Shown here: in pieces, positions 18,603 to 30,573 of the stretch
Position numbering within the stretch: position 1 is the first letter of the stretch
How the letters are laid out: each line of letters starts with the position of its first letter
DNA from: Prochlorococcus sp. AG-418-C09
Lineage (GTDB): Bacteria; Cyanobacteriota; Cyanobacteriia; PCC-6307; Cyanobiaceae
NCBI GenBank assembly: GCA_003214355.1
Contig: QCLS01000001.1
Coordinates: 285,039-349,038 of the forward strand
DNA length: 64,000 nt
Direction: 5' to 3'
Position numbers and translations under genes: made by a program
Notes under the pieces: model-generated
The model's database searches: none
Told to the model about the DNA's origin: nothing
What the model saw: only the letters and a program-made list of their open reading frames with translations

Positions 18603-19847
18603 ATGGCAAATTTCCATCGAGTTGTTATTACAGGAATTGGAGCTGTAACTCCAATCGGTAATAATGTTGATGAATATTTAATCGGCCTTCAAAAAGGATC
18701 TAATGGTGTATCAGGGATCACTCTCTTTAACCCTGAACAACATCCTTGCAAATTTGCTGCAGAAGTTAAAAATCTTCATCCAGAAGAATTTATCGAACCA
18801 AAAGAATCAAAAAGATGGGATAGATTTTCTCAGCTTGGCGTTATAGCAGCAAAACAGGCATTTAAAGATTCCGGAATAGAGATCACTGAAAAAAATGCAT
18901 CAAGAATTGGTGTAATTATTGGCTCCGGGGTAGGAGGCTTGTTAACTATGGAAAGTCAAGCTCAAACTTTAAATCTAAAGGGACCTAAACGAGTAAGTCC
19001 CTTTACCGTACCAATGATGATCCCCAATATGGCTACTGGCCTAGCGGCGATTGCATTAGGTGCAAAAGGGCCAAGTTCATCGGTATCAACAGCTTGTGCA
19101 GCAGGGTCAAATGCCATTGGAGATGCATTCAGATTGTTACAATTAGGCAAAGCAGATGCAATGGTTTGTGGAGGTGCAGAAGCGAGCATAACTCCTCTGG
19201 GAGTAGCCGGTTTTGCAAGTGCCAAGGCCCTTTCCTTTCGAAATGACAGTCCCTCAACAGCCAGCAGGCCTTTTGATGCCGAAAGAGATGGATTTGTAAT
19301 TGGAGAAGGATCAGGAATTTTAGTTTTAGAAACTCTTGAAAGTGCTAAGCAAAGAGACGCACGAATCTATGCTGAAATTATTGGATATGGATCGACATGC
19401 GATGCTCATCACATAACTTCACCAGCACCTGGGGGCAAAGGTGGAGCTGAGGCAATTAAGCTCGCCATAGAGGATGCATCATTGAGTCTCAATGAAATTG
19501 ATTACATAAACGCCCATGGTACAAGTACATCGGCAAATGACAGTAATGAAACTGCTGCAATAAAGTCAATTTTTAAAGACAGATCTTACCTCATTCCTGT
19601 AAGCTCAACTAAGTCGATGACTGGTCATCTTCTGGGAGGTTCTGGAGGTATAGAAGCTGTGGCTTGTATACTATCTTTGACACATAATTTCCTTCCACCT
19701 ACAATCAACTACGTCAATCCTGATCCTGAATGTGATCTTGATTATGTACCAAATACTGCTAGAGACACTCAAATCAAAGTAGCTCTATCAAACTCCTTCG
19801 GCTTTGGGGGTCATAATGTTTGTTTAGCATTTAGCAAACTTTTATAA
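18603..19847 (+). CDS. fabF: 3-oxoacyl-[acyl-carrier-protein] synthase II
   Basis: 414 residues from the ATG at 18603; an in-frame GTG one codon earlier is unlikely. The nucleophile is Cys in STACAAGSNA (about 165), with the two catalytic His in NAHGTSTSAND (about 304) and TGHLLGGSGG (about 341). It elongates acyl-ACP with malonyl-ACP. The pairing with acpP 7 bp upstream is a standard bacterial arrangement. Confidence 0.97.
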   Translation: MANFHRVVITGIGAVTPIGNNVDEYLIGLQKGSNGVSGITLFNPEQHPCKFAAEVKNLHPEEFIEPKESKRWDRFSQLGVIAAKQAFKDSGIEITEKNASRIGVIIGSGVGGLLTMESQAQTLNLKGPKRVSPFTVPMMIPNMATGLAAIALGAKGPSSSVSTACAAGSNAIGDAFRLLQLGKADAMVCGGAEASITPLGVAGFASAKALSFRNDSPSTASRPFDAERDGFVIGEGSGILVLETLESAKQRDARIYAEIIGYGSTCDAHHITSPAPGGKGGAEAIKLAIEDASLSLNEIDYINAHGTSTSANDSNETAAIKSIFKDRSYLIPVSSTKSMTGHLLGGSGGIEAVACILSLTHNFLPPTINYVNPDPECDLDYVPNTARDTQIKVALSNSFGFGGHNVCLAFSKLL

Positions 19848-19889
19848 TGACACTCAATTCTAAATATCCAACCTATCTTTTTTAATACA

Positions 19890-21896
19890 ATGGTCGCTGC
19901 AACCGTTTCTTTGGAATCACTCTGTGTAAATAGTATAAGAATGTTAGCTGTAGATGCCGTCAATAAATCTAACAGTGGACATCCAGGCCTTCCTATGGGA
20001 TGTGCACCCATGGGTTATGCATTATGGCAAAATATACTCAACCATAATCCTAGCAACCCAAAATGGTTCAACAGAGATAGATTTGTATTATCTGCTGGCC
20101 ATGGATGCATGTTGTTATATTCATTGCTGCATTTAACTGGTTATAAATCAGTTTCTATTGAAGACATTAAAGAATTTCGTCAATGGGGATCAAAGACACC
20201 AGGCCATCCTGAAACTTTTGAAACTGAAGGGGTAGAAGTTACCGCTGGTCCCCTTGGAGCAGGAATTTCTAATGCTGTCGGGTTAGCAATAGCAGAGTCT
20301 CATTTAGCAGCTAAATTTAATAAACCAAGCCATGAAATAGTTGATCATTATACATATGTAATTATGGGTGATGGTTGCAATCAAGAGGGGATAGCTTCTG
20401 AAGCCTGTTCACTTGCAGGACATCTAAAACTAGGAAAATTAATTGCACTTTATGATGACAATCAAATTACAATTGATGGAAGAACAGATGTTTCCTTTAC
20501 TGAAGATGTTTTAAAAAGATATGAAGCTTATGGATGGCACATACAACATGTTGCAGATGGTAATCATGATGTGAATGGGATTACCAAAGCAATTGAAAAT
20601 GCAAAATCCGTAAAAGACAAACCATCAATAATAAAAATTTCTACAACAATAGGTTATGGTTCTCCCAATAAGTCTGATACCGCAGGTATTCACGGAGCTG
20701 CAGTAGGAGAAGAAGAAGCTAAGTTAACAAGAGAGTTTTTAAATTGGGAATATCCGCCATTTGAAATACCAAATGAAGTATATGGTCAATTTAGAAAAGC
20801 TATTACGAAAGGTGAAGAATCTGAGAAAAAGTGGAATTTAAAATTTGAAGAATATCGAAGAGCATATCCTGCTGAAGGCGAAGAATTTAAAAGAATGATG
20901 GAAGGTGAATTACCAAAGAACTGGTCCTCAGATCTTCCTACATATACTCCAAATGATAATGGTTTAGCAACGAGAAAACATTCTCAAATATGCCTAGGTG
21001 CTCTTGGACCTAATTTACCTGAATTAATTGGAGGATCTGCTGATTTAACTCACTCTAATTACACAGATATAAAAGGAGAAAGTGGATCATTTCAAGCACA
21101 TTCCCCAGAAAAAAGGTACTTGCATTTTGGAGTAAGAGAACATGCTATGGCTGCGATATTAAATGGGATTGCTTATCACGATAGCGGGCTAATCCCATAT
21201 GGAGGAACTTTTCTCGTTTTTGCAGATTATATGAGGGGTTCTATGAGACTATCAGCTCTAAGCGAGCTAGGTGTCATTTATGTATTAACTCATGATTCAA
21301 TTGGTGTAGGAGAAGACGGTCCAACTCATCAACCTATTGAAACTATTCCTTCTCTTCGCGCAATGCCAAATATGCTCGTTTTTCGACCTGGAGATGGAAA
21401 TGAGACAAGCGGAGCTTATAAGCTTGCTATTGAAAATCGGAAAAGACCTTCTGCACTTTGTTTAAGTAGGCAAGGAATGCCCAATCAAGAGAATACTTCC
21501 ATTGAAAAAGTTGCATTAGGTGGTTATATAGTTTCAGATTGCGAAGGTACTCCTGATTTAATATTTATTGGTACAGGCAGTGAACTAAATCTCTGCATTG
21601 AAGCTAGTAAAGAAATCTCAAAATTAGGCAAGAAAACTAGAGTAATCTCTATGCCCTGCGTAGAACTTTTTGAGGAGCAAGATGAATCATACAGAGAAAG
21701 TATTTTACCTAGTACAGTCCGAAAAAGAGTTGTAGTTGAGGCTGCACATTCATTTGGATGGCACAAATATATTGGCCTTGATGGGATTTGTATTACTATG
21801 GACAGATTTGGAGCTTCTGCCCCTGGAGGCAAATGTATGACTAATTTTGGATTTACAGTTGAAAATGTAGTTAAAAGAACAAAAGAAATATTATAA
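19890..21896 (+). CDS. tkt: Transketolase
   Basis: 668 residues. The thiamine-diphosphate domain is seen in [13 protein letters not shown] and the following DDNQITIDG; further motifs are [27 protein letters not shown], the [10 protein letters not shown] loop and the pyrimidine-domain block [14 protein letters not shown]. It transfers two-carbon ketol units in the Calvin cycle and pentose phosphate pathway. It follows fabF by 42 bp and is convergent with thiC, whose product helps make its cofactor. Confidence 0.97.
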   Translation: MVAATVSLESLCVNSIRMLAVDAVNKSNSGHPGLPMGCAPMGYALWQNILNHNPSNPKWFNRDRFVLSAGHGCMLLYSLLHLTGYKSVSIEDIKEFRQWGSKTPGHPETFETEGVEVTAGPLGAGISNAVGLAIAESHLAAKFNKPSHEIVDHYTYVIMGDGCNQEGIASEACSLAGHLKLGKLIALYDDNQITIDGRTDVSFTEDVLKRYEAYGWHIQHVADGNHDVNGITKAIENAKSVKDKPSIIKISTTIGYGSPNKSDTAGIHGAAVGEEEAKLTREFLNWEYPPFEIPNEVYGQFRKAITKGEESEKKWNLKFEEYRRAYPAEGEEFKRMMEGELPKNWSSDLPTYTPNDNGLATRKHSQICLGALGPNLPELIGGSADLTHSNYTDIKGESGSFQAHSPEKRYLHFGVREHAMAAILNGIAYHDSGLIPYGGTFLVFADYMRGSMRLSALSELGVIYVLTHDSIGVGEDGPTHQPIETIPSLRAMPNMLVFRPGDGNETSGAYKLAIENRKRPSALCLSRQGMPNQENTSIEKVALGGYIVSDCEGTPDLIFIGTGSELNLCIEASKEISKLGKKTRVISMPCVELFEEQDESYRESILPSTVRKRVVVEAAHSFGWHKYIGLDGICITMDRFGASAPGGKCMTNFGFTVENVVKRTKEIL

Positions 21897-21911
21897 AATT
21901 CTTTCTTAAGC

Positions 21912-23321
<1,410 letters not shown>

Positions 23322-23324
23322 TTA

Positions 23325-23425
23325 AAACCTGCCTTCCTAAATCAGAGTTAACTGAATCAGGTGAAAGATTATGTTCTCATAGAGAATTTTTAACTTAATA
23401 CCCAAAGTAATAACTAAAAAATAGC
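23325..23425 (-). promoter_or_regulatory. Candidate TPP (thi-box) riboswitch of thiC
   Basis: Reading the minus strand towards thiC: a TGAGA block (23375-23379), then CACCTGAT (around 23355-23363), a small stem TCAG/CTGA closing a 6-nt loop (23342-23355), and TTAGGAAGG (23332-23340). This order and spacing match the CUGAGA, ACCUGAUC, P5 and GUAGGGAA core of TPP aptamers. P1 and P2 are not clear by eye, so the aptamer may be divergent. It ends about 45 nt before the start codon, leaving room for an expression platform. Confidence 0.6.
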
Positions 23426-23479
23426 TCTTTTTAAAAGTTAAGTCATCAAAATTATTAATAAAATCAATAAAAAAAGATT

Positions 23480-23695
23480 TTATTTATCTTTTTGAATGGA
23501 TTGAATCTTTTTTAAAATTGATTGTCTTGAATTTCTTCTCTTAAGATCTCTGCTAATTATTGAATATAAACCAATTGAACCAATAGGTAAATAGAAGATT
23601 TTTTTTCTTTCACTTTCAAATGAAGCCCCCAATATTGCAATAATCAACATCAAAGGAGCTACTAAACTATATTGATTTATGATGCGTAATTTCAT
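23480..23695 (-). CDS. Small membrane protein, hypothetical
   Basis: 71 residues from an ATG. There are one or two hydrophobic segments (about 10-25, SLVAPLMLIIAILGAS, and about 34-46) followed by a strongly basic tail with DLKRRNSRQSILKK. No family is recognised. It lies 17 bp downstream of the M20 hydrolase gene on the same strand and upstream of the thiC leader. It may be cotranscribed with the hydrolase. Confidence 0.55.
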   Translation of the reverse strand: MKLRIINQYSLVAPLMLIIAILGASFESERKKIFYLPIGSIGLYSIISRDLKRRNSRQSILKKIQSIQKDK

Positions 23696-23712
23696 TTGTA
23701 TATATTAGTTAA

Positions 23713-24873
23713 TCAACTACCTAATTTTATAATAGTTTGAGTAATTAATTTAACAGCCAATTTTATCGCTCCTTCATCTGGATTAAACTCAGCAGTATGT
23801 AATGGGGCGCATCCCCTTTTATTAGCTACACCTAATCTAAACATTGCACCAGGAACATAATTTAAAAATTCAGCGAAATCTTCAGCACCCATAGAGGGTT
23901 TCTGTAATTCCACAATGTTTTCATAACCAAATAATTCAATTGCACTATCTCTTATAGCTTTATTCACTTCAAGATCATTATTAACTGGAGGTGTAATTGG
24001 TCTAAATTTGACTATTGCTTCAGCACCACAACTTGTCGCTATTTCTGATATTGTTTTTTTTAACCATTCTCCCAGAAAATCGAAGGTAGTTAAATCTGTA
24101 CATCTAGCAGTTCCTAAAATATTAACTTTTTCAGAAATTATATTATAAGCCTTACCTCCGTTAATCTTTCCAAATGTAATGACCACTGGATTTAAAGAAT
24201 CTAATTTTCGTGTTATGGATTCTTGCACGCCTGAAATTACTTTTGCCGCAACCCAAATCGCATCAACTCCCTGATGTGGTCTTGCTCCATGGCCTGATTT
24301 ACCAATAATTTCTACAGAGATTTCTGCAGCTGCTGCTGTCATACCTCCTTCTTTAATACCTATTTTTCCTAATGGTAAATCAGGATATACATGGACACCA
24401 ATAATCTGATTTAATCCTTGTGTCACTCCATCATCAATCATCCATTTAGCACCAGACGCGATTTCTTCAGCAGGTTGAAAAATAATTCTTGTACCAATAT
24501 TTAAATTTAAAGTCTTGATTAATTTAGCCACACCTAAACCTATGCAAGTATGAATATCGTGCCCACAAGCATGCATTATTCCATCAATTTTAGAAGAAAA
24601 AGTTAAATTTGTTTTTTCATCAATTGGCAATGCATCCATATCTACTCTTAATCCTATAAAACCATTCTGACTTGGACCAAATTCTGCAGTAACTCCTGTT
24701 CTACCAATAGATTCTGAAACAGTCCAACCAATTTCTTTCAAATAACCTGCTATTAAAACTGCTGTTTGATGTTCTAAACCACTCAGTTCAGGATGGGAAT
24801 GTATATGTCTTCTTAATTCAAGAATTTCCTCTATGAAAGAGTCAATTTTTTCATCAAAGATTAAATGCTGCAT
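23713..24873 (-). CDS. M20 family amidohydrolase
   Basis: 386 residues. The dinuclear metal site is visible: HACGHD (101-106, giving Cys103 and His105), the catalytic RVDMDALP (76-83), QPAEE (about 140) and the late HTAEFNPDEGA. The GAEDFAEF block is typical of the amino-acid amidohydrolase branch (N-acyl-amino-acid, hippurate or IAA-amino-acid hydrolases). The natural substrate cannot be assigned. It is cytosolic and lies 3 bp after the TPR gene, suggesting coexpression. Confidence 0.88.
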   Translation of the reverse strand: MQHLIFDEKIDSFIEEILELRRHIHSHPELSGLEHQTAVLIAGYLKEIGWTVSESIGRTGVTAEFGPSQNGFIGLRVDMDALPIDEKTNLTFSSKIDGIMHACGHDIHTCIGLGVAKLIKTLNLNIGTRIIFQPAEEIASGAKWMIDDGVTQGLNQIIGVHVYPDLPLGKIGIKEGGMTAAAAEISVEIIGKSGHGARPHQGVDAIWVAAKVISGVQESITRKLDSLNPVVITFGKINGGKAYNIISEKVNILGTARCTDLTTFDFLGEWLKKTISEIATSCGAEAIVKFRPITPPVNNDLEVNKAIRDSAIELFGYENIVELQKPSMGAEDFAEFLNYVPGAMFRLGVANKRGCAPLHTAEFNPDEGAIKLAVKLITQTIIKLGS

Positions 24874-24876
24874 TAT

Positions 24877-25680
24877 TTATTTTAAAGAAAGAAATTTCAT
24901 TAGGTCACTTGTAGGGCTGGGAGGCCATCTTCTAATATTTAAAAGCCAATCCTCTTGAGAATACCTGGCATCCAATTCTATAGCAGCGATCCAATTACTT
25001 TCAGCTTCGCCAGATTTACCTTTTGACCATTGCAAAGCAGTTAGAGCAGCCCTCGCATCTGCAAACGTTGGATATTTTCTAATTAATTTCCTCAATTCAT
25101 CTTCAGCATTGTCTAAATTTCCTAATTGATAATCAGCCAAAGCTAAGCTAGATCGTGCAATTGGAAATGCTGTATTATTTTCGGAAGCCCTATTGAATAA
25201 TTCTTTTGCTTCTTCCCAATTAGATAAGGATCCTTCTACATTAGCCAGGTTATATAAAGCTGAAAAGTTCTCATGATCTTTTGAAATAACATATGAGTAG
25301 TCAGTTCTTGCCTCTTCCCATAGACTAAGTGCTTCAAATGCTATTCCTCTATTAATATATGGATCTAATTCATCAGGATTTATCTTGATAGAAAAGTTTT
25401 GATCTTCTATTGAACCTCTAGGATCACCTAAAATCAGTCTAACGTTACCTCTGTTACTTAAAGCTGCAGGGTCATTAGGATAAATCTCCAAATATCTATT
25501 CCATTTCTCGATAGCAATAATAAATTCACCTTTTGAACTCATATCCAAAGCTTCTCTGAAGAATTCTTCTCTATTTTCCAAAGAATATATTGGTAATATA
25601 TTCAAGCAATAAACTATCACAAAAGATATAAAGTAAATTTTTTTCAAACTTATAAATTTAAATATCTTTTTGCAATTCAT
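24877..25680 (-). CDS. TPR-repeat protein with signal peptide
   Basis: 267 residues. The N-terminus has Lys-rich start plus hydrophobic stretch (about 15-32), consistent with a signal peptide or anchor. From about residue 40 to 245 there are tandem 34-residue TPR units, for example [17 protein letters not shown] and [21 protein letters not shown]. It likely acts as an extracytoplasmic or membrane-linked protein scaffold; partners unknown. Its start overlaps the end of ruvB by 23 bp, indicating translational coupling. Confidence 0.8.
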   Translation of the reverse strand: MNCKKIFKFISLKKIYFISFVIVYCLNILPIYSLENREEFFREALDMSSKGEFIIAIEKWNRYLEIYPNDPAALSNRGNVRLILGDPRGSIEDQNFSIKINPDELDPYINRGIAFEALSLWEEARTDYSYVISKDHENFSALYNLANVEGSLSNWEEAKELFNRASENNTAFPIARSSLALADYQLGNLDNAEDELRKLIRKYPTFADARAALTALQWSKGKSGEAESNWIAAIELDARYSQEDWLLNIRRWPPSPTSDLMKFLSLK

Positions 25681-26716
25681 TGCAGTATTGCTCTCCTAGT
25701 GAAGAAAGTTTCCTTCCCCTGGGCGTTCTGACAATAAATCCCAGTTGAAGTAAATATGGTTCTACAACAAATTCTAACATTGATGAATCTTCTCCTAAAG
25801 CTGCTGCAATAGCATCCAATCCAATTGGACCACTATTATTTTCAAATAAAAAATTTATAAACCTTCTGTCGGTTTGATCCAAACCTTTGTTATCTATTCT
25901 TTGATAATTCAATGCAGATTTGACTACATCTTTAGAGATAGTATTGCTATTTTTCATTACTTGGGCAAAATCTCTTGATCTTTTTAATAGTCGAAGTGCA
26001 ATTCTTGGGGTACCTCTTGAACTATTTGCCAAAATAGAGTTTGCTTCTTTTTCTATTTTTAAGCCTAAACAATTTGCGTAATATGAAATAATTGATTCCA
26101 AATCAGTAACCGAATATAATTCAATCTTTTGACAAATACCAAATCTATCTCTCATCGGATTACTAATAGAAGCGAGTTTGGTTGTAGCCCCGATTAATGT
26201 AAATTTTTTAATATTGATACTTCTCAACCTAGTACCTCTATTCGCTCCAACAGTTAAATCCAATTTAAAGTCTTCCATAGCAGAATACAAAATTTCTTGC
26301 GTTAAATTATTTAATCTATGGATTTCATCGATAAACAGAATTTCATTAGATTTTAAACCCAAAAGTAATCCAACTATGTCTCGAGGCCTTTCTATCAGTG
26401 ATGCATTAGTGACCTTGCATGTAGTCTTCATTTCATTAGCGATTAGTAGAGCCAAAGTTGTCTTACCTAAACCAGGCTGACCATACAAAAGAATATGCTC
26501 AAGACATTCTTCCCTATAAAGTGATGCATCTATAGCTAATCTTATTGATTGCTTTAATTCCTCATGACCAATAAATTCTGTTAGAGTTTCTGGACGGTTA
26601 AATCTACCCTTTTTATTTTCTGTATCTTCTGGAAGAATTTCCGATCCTACAATTCTAAGCCCTTTTTTAGGGCGAGAAGAATCAGATTCATTTAAACTTG
26701 AGGATATAATTGCCAT
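25658..26716 (-). CDS. ruvB: Holliday junction branch migration helicase RuvB
   Basis: 352 residues. The AAA+ motor is complete: Walker [10 protein letters not shown] (79-87), Walker B LFIDEIHR (127-134), sensor GATTK and arginine finger MRDRFG. The C-terminal winged helix begins near [21 protein letters not shown]. It drives RuvA-bound Holliday junction migration. It is divergent from smpB over 52 bp and is followed by the TPR gene in an overlapping frame. Confidence 0.97.
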   Translation of the reverse strand: MAIISSSLNESDSSRPKKGLRIVGSEILPEDTENKKGRFNRPETLTEFIGHEELKQSIRLAIDASLYREECLEHILLYGQPGLGKTTLALLIANEMKTTCKVTNASLIERPRDIVGLLLGLKSNEILFIDEIHRLNNLTQEILYSAMEDFKLDLTVGANRGTRLRSINIKKFTLIGATTKLASISNPMRDRFGICQKIELYSVTDLESIISYYANCLGLKIEKEANSILANSSRGTPRIALRLLKRSRDFAQVMKNSNTISKDVVKSALNYQRIDNKGLDQTDRRFINFLFENNSGPIGLDAIAAALGEDSSMLEFVVEPYLLQLGFIVRTPRGRKLSSLGEQYCNELQKDI

Positions 26717-26768
26717 AATGCAACATTAATAGTATTTCTCCATAGGAGAAACTTTCTTTAAAAAGAAA

Positions 26769-27242
26769 ATGCAAAAAAAATCATCCAGTAATATTCAAAT
26801 CAAGATGCTTGCACAAAATAAATATGCAAGATTTCAATATGAAATAATGGATACAATTGAAGCAGGTATTGAGCTTTTAGGCACTGAAGTTAAGTCAATT
26901 AGAAATGGAAAAGTAAACCTTAGAGATGGTTATTGCTCATTTAACAATTATGAAATCTTACTGAAGAATGTTCACATTTCACCACATACAAATGTAGGAG
27001 CCTTCTTTAATCACGAACCTTTACGAGAGAGAAGATTACTAATCCACAAGAAAGAGATTATCAAACTAAAGTCTAGAATTGAAAAAAAAGGACTGACTAT
27101 AGTTCCTCTATCAATTTATCTTAAAGGATCTTGGATAAAACTAAAAATAGGTGTCGGGAAAGGTAAAAGATTACACGATAAGCGTCAAACAGAGAAAAAG
27201 AATGACATAAATAAAGAAATACGCTCTGCTCTTGTTAGATAA
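26769..27242 (+). CDS. smpB: SsrA-binding protein SmpB
   Basis: 157 residues. Typical features are [28 protein letters not shown], the RDGYCSF segment and the C-terminal basic [22 protein letters not shown] tail. SmpB binds tmRNA and places it in stalled ribosomes to tag and release the product. The tmRNA gene itself is not seen in this window. Convergent with the next hypothetical gene. Confidence 0.96.
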   Translation: MQKKSSSNIQIKMLAQNKYARFQYEIMDTIEAGIELLGTEVKSIRNGKVNLRDGYCSFNNYEILLKNVHISPHTNVGAFFNHEPLRERRLLIHKKEIIKLKSRIEKKGLTIVPLSIYLKGSWIKLKIGVGKGKRLHDKRQTEKKNDINKEIRSALVR

Positions 27243-27255
27243 CCATCCAAAAATA

Positions 27256-27504
27256 TTAATCTACCAAGCTCACATCTTCGGGTGGAGGAGAGGGGTCTGG
27301 ATCGGCAATTAACATATGTTGCAAAACTATCTCAGGTCTCTCGCTATCTCTCCATCGAATTTTATAGGCAGGCATTTTAGTACCCCTACTAGTAGTTTGC
27401 TCGACAGGTTCCATGACCCACCCCCTTCTTGATCGGCCTTGAGGATTTCTTTTAACAATTGCATCTGTGTGCTTGAAGCGGAAGCCAACACGTTCACCAC
27501 TCAT
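27256..27504 (-). CDS. Conserved hypothetical small basic protein
   Basis: 82 residues from an ATG. It is rich in basic and aromatic residues early (GERVGFRFKHTDAIVKRNPQGRSRRGW) and ends with an acidic Pro-rich tail (PDPSPPPEDVSLVD). The pattern KxPAYKIRWRDSERPEIV suggests a small SH3-like beta barrel. No named family is recognised. It sits between smpB and lysS, both strongly conserved. Confidence 0.68.
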   Translation of the reverse strand: MSGERVGFRFKHTDAIVKRNPQGRSRRGWVMEPVEQTTSRGTKMPAYKIRWRDSERPEIVLQHMLIADPDPSPPPEDVSLVD

Positions 27505-27558
27505 TTAAAAAATTCCGTATTGGGTTATTTACTATTTTACTTCATTCAAGGTAATATT

Positions 27559-29070
27559 TTAAGATTTATTCAAAGTAAATTCTGGTTTCAATAAAGGGAA
27601 TGGAATAACGTCTCTAATTGATCCGCTATCAGTAATTAACATAATTAATCTATCAATTCCGATTCCCAATCCTCCAGTCGGAGGCATTCCTATCTCTAAT
27701 GCCGTCAAGAAATCCTCATCAACACAATGAGCTTCAAGGTCACCAGCATCTCTAAGGGATTGCTGCAACTCTAATCTCTCCCTTTGATCAATAGGGTCTA
27801 TCAATTCACTAAAAGCGTTTGCAATTTCACGTCCAGCTATGAACAATTCAAAACGCTGAACAAAATTCTTATCTATTGGGTTTCGCCTTGCCAAAGGAGA
27901 TACTTCAACTGGATAATCTATGACGAAAGTTGGCTGTATCAGCTGGGATTCAACTTTTTGTTCAAAAACTTCATTCAACAATTTACCAAAAGAATCAATT
28001 GAAGGTGGCACTTCAATATCATTTGATTCAGCCATAGATTTAGCATAAATCAAATCTCCATTAAAAGAATCAAAATCTATACCAGTATATTTTTTAACTA
28101 CATTTTTCATTGTAATTCTTTGCCAAGGCTTAGAAAAATGAATATTTTGTCCTTGATATTGAATATCTAAAGTTTTACAAATACTTAAAAGAATATCATT
28201 AATCAATTCTTCAGTTAAGTTCATCATATCAATATGATTTGAGTAAGCTTTATAAATTTCAACAGAAGTAAATTCTGGATTATGTTTTGTGCTAATACCT
28301 TCGTTACGAAAAATTCTTCCTAATTCATAAACTCTTTCAAAACCACCAACCACCATTCTTTTAAGATGTAATTCAGTAGCAATCCGTAAGTAAAGCGGAA
28401 TGTCTAAAGTATTATGGTGAGTTATAAATGGTCTAGCTTCGGCACCACCTGCATCTGATTGGAGAATTGGTGTCTCTATTTCTAGAAACTTCCTATCGTC
28501 CAACCATCTTCTTATAAAACTTATACAAGCAGCTCTGATTTTAAACACATTTTTTGATTGCGGATTAACTATTAAATCAAGATATCTTTGCCTATATCTC
28601 TTTTCTATATCAGTTAAACCATGCCATTTATCAGGTAAAGGTTGTAATGATTTAGATAGCATCTCCCAGCTTATAACCTTAATAGATAATTCTCCTTTAT
28701 TAGTTTTCTTTATAGTCCCACTAACTCCTATCCAATCTCCAATATCTACCAACTCTTTTAAATCCACAAAAGAAAGAAATTTGTCAGAAGGCTGGTGATT
28801 ATCAATCATTAACTTATCTAAATACAGTTGAATTAATCCTTCCTGATCACAAATACTAAAAAAAGCGATCTTACCCATTATTCTCTTAGCTAGGACTCTT
28901 CCTGCAATTGAAACATGAAAATCACATTCTTCTCCATTATCCAAATAACTATATTTTTCAAGTAAAAACTTTGATGTATGAGTTACTTTAAAACTCTCAT
29001 TATAGGGTTCAAATCCCTTATCGATTAATGCTTTAGCCTTATTTAATCGAGCTTCTCTAAATTCAGACAA
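27559..29070 (-). CDS. lysS: Lysyl-tRNA synthetase (class II)
   Basis: 503 residues, apparently from TTG 29070, since the [22 protein letters not shown] start fits the family and no ATG lies near. Anticodon-binding OB fold at about 55-150 ([13 protein letters not shown]), then the class II core: motif 1 around [17 protein letters not shown], motif 2 [14 protein letters not shown] and motif 3 [13 protein letters not shown]. It charges tRNA-Lys. It is 48 bp from rpaB, same strand. Confidence 0.96.
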   Translation of the reverse strand: MSEFREARLNKAKALIDKGFEPYNESFKVTHTSKFLLEKYSYLDNGEECDFHVSIAGRVLAKRIMGKIAFFSICDQEGLIQLYLDKLMIDNHQPSDKFLSFVDLKELVDIGDWIGVSGTIKKTNKGELSIKVISWEMLSKSLQPLPDKWHGLTDIEKRYRQRYLDLIVNPQSKNVFKIRAACISFIRRWLDDRKFLEIETPILQSDAGGAEARPFITHHNTLDIPLYLRIATELHLKRMVVGGFERVYELGRIFRNEGISTKHNPEFTSVEIYKAYSNHIDMMNLTEELINDILLSICKTLDIQYQGQNIHFSKPWQRITMKNVVKKYTGIDFDSFNGDLIYAKSMAESNDIEVPPSIDSFGKLLNEVFEQKVESQLIQPTFVIDYPVEVSPLARRNPIDKNFVQRFELFIAGREIANAFSELIDPIDQRERLELQQSLRDAGDLEAHCVDEDFLTALEIGMPPTGGLGIGIDRLIMLITDSGSIRDVIPFPLLKPEFTLNKS

Positions 29071-29118
29071 AATTAAAAAAATCAGTGGTTTTATTTAATT
29101 AAGTTATCAGAATAAGTC

Positions 29119-29865
29119 TCAACTTGCCAAAGAAGTTGCGGTTTCGCCAACCCTTTGAGAAGCATACCCAATTCCCCTAACAGTAAGAATCAATTCGGGA
29201 TTTCTTGGGTCAGGTTCTAATTTACCTCTCAATCTTGCGACATAGACATCAACAACTCTTAAGTCAGCAGCTCTACGAGGAGGATAGCCCCACAGCTGCT
29301 CTAGTATTTCTGCTCTAGGAACAACTTTGCCTGGCTCATCAAATAAAAGCTCAAGAAGGCTAAATTCAGTATAAGTGAGACTAATTCTATCTCCTGCTCT
29401 AGAAACCTGTCTTCTGTTTGTATCCACCACTAAATTACCAAACTTCATTACCCCTTTACCAGAAGGCACTTCCTTTGTCTCAGCAACAGTAATGGTTGGA
29501 CCCATTCGTCTTAAAATTGTTGCAATGCGGGCTTCCAATTCTTTAGGGCTAAATGGTTTAGATAAGTAATCATCAGCACCAAGATCGAGACCAGCAACTC
29601 TCTCTGAAATAGCTTCTAAAGCTGTTAGAAATATTATTGGCACAACTGATTCAGCTCTAATTCTTCTACAAACTGCAAATCCATCCATTTTTGGAAGCAT
29701 AACGTCAAGAACTATCAAATCAGGAGATTCCTTATGAAAAACCTCTATAGCTTCTTCACCGTTGGTCGCAGAAAAAACATCATAACCTGCTAATTGAAGT
29801 CTTGTAACTAAAACTTTTAATACAGCTGGTTCATCATCAACTACTAAAATACTTGCTTTTGACAT
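29119..29865 (-). CDS. rpaB: OmpR/PhoB-type response regulator RpaB
   Basis: 248 residues. Receiver domain with acidic pocket VVDDEP (9-13), phosphoacceptor Asp54 in LIVLDVMLPK and the PFSPKELEAR end. The C-terminal winged-helix has EILEQLWGY and DVYVARLRGKLEPDP. The receiver text (ALEAISERVAGLDLGADDY) and C-terminal ILTVRGIGY match RpaB rather than RpaA. RpaB controls high-light and PSI genes through HLR1 sites. A 10-bp inverted repeat lies about 50-80 bp upstream of the start. Confidence 0.92.
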   Translation of the reverse strand: MSKASILVVDDEPAVLKVLVTRLQLAGYDVFSATNGEEAIEVFHKESPDLIVLDVMLPKMDGFAVCRRIRAESVVPIIFLTALEAISERVAGLDLGADDYLSKPFSPKELEARIATILRRMGPTITVAETKEVPSGKGVMKFGNLVVDTNRRQVSRAGDRISLTYTEFSLLELLFDEPGKVVPRAEILEQLWGYPPRRAADLRVVDVYVARLRGKLEPDPRNPELILTVRGIGYASQRVGETATSLAS

Positions 29866-29914
29866 CGATAAAAAAAGATTACTTGATTAAAACAAGGCAA
29901 ATTTGTCTTGAATG

Positions 29915-29943
29915 TTTACTTGTTTATTAATCTAACAAGTAAA
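29915..29943. repeat. 10-bp perfect inverted repeat upstream of rpaB
   Basis: TTTACTTGTT (29915-29924) and AACAAGTAAA (29934-29943) are exact reverse complements separated by 9 nt. The repeat is 50-78 bp before the rpaB start. It could be an operator for a dimeric regulator or a stem-loop in the rpaB leader RNA. Confidence 0.7.
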
Positions 29944-30004
29944 AATATAACATTAAGAACCCTCAAAGATATATTTTTCATATCTACAAATTTTTTTTAT
30001 TATT

Positions 30005-30028
30005 CAAAAACATCAGCAAATTCTGATT
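30005..30028 (-). terminator. Weak terminator-like hairpin after mreD
   Basis: On the minus strand, ATCAG-AATTTG-CTGAT (5-bp stem) is followed by a GTTTTT run shortly after the mreD stop. The stem is short, so this is only a possible intrinsic terminator. Confidence 0.3.
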
Positions 30029-30036
30029 TTTCTCCA

Positions 30037-30573
30037 CTAAGTTGATGTTGGGTTTCTAAATTTATTCACCTCTAATTTTCTGTTATCAAATAGTAAGAAC
30101 AGCCAAGAACAAAATATTGGGGCTAATATACCAGTTAAAAAGACTTGAGAAAAGATATTCTTTATTGCAAATGAAAATAAATAAAAACTTTTAAGATTTG
30201 AACTGAATAAAATAATTTGAGAAAAATAAACTAATCCGCAAATTAATGTACCCATAGATGTTAATAGTCCAAATTTAAATTTATTGATCGAATCCCTAGA
30301 TACACTTAATCTCCCAAACCAAATTCCACAAATTACTAAACCTGGAATTTGAGAGTGATAATCATTATTTAATGCATCTAAAACCAAACCTAAAAAAATT
30401 CCCGAAAAAAGTCCATTCATAGGGCCATAAATAATAGCCCAAGGCAATAACCAAAATAATGGCCAATAGGGTTGCACTCCCATTAATGATAAAAATTGGG
30501 GGTTCCAGAAAATCATTATTGGAATTATCAAAAAAGATAATACCGAAAAGTTCAGTTTCGAACGTAATCTCAT
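30037..30573 (-). CDS. mreD: Rod shape-determining protein MreD-like
   Basis: 178 residues with about five membrane segments and no long soluble part, as for MreD. It begins immediately at the mreC stop, sharing one base (TAATG), so the two are translationally coupled. Sequence conservation of MreD is low in general, and the call depends strongly on its position after mreB and mreC. It should be a cytoplasmic-membrane partner in the elongation machinery. Confidence 0.82.
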   Translation of the reverse strand: MRLRSKLNFSVLSFLIIPIMIFWNPQFLSLMGVQPYWPLFWLLPWAIIYGPMNGLFSGIFLGLVLDALNNDYHSQIPGLVICGIWFGRLSVSRDSINKFKFGLLTSMGTLICGLVYFSQIILFSSNLKSFYLFSFAIKNIFSQVFLTGILAPIFCSWLFLLFDNRKLEVNKFRNPTST

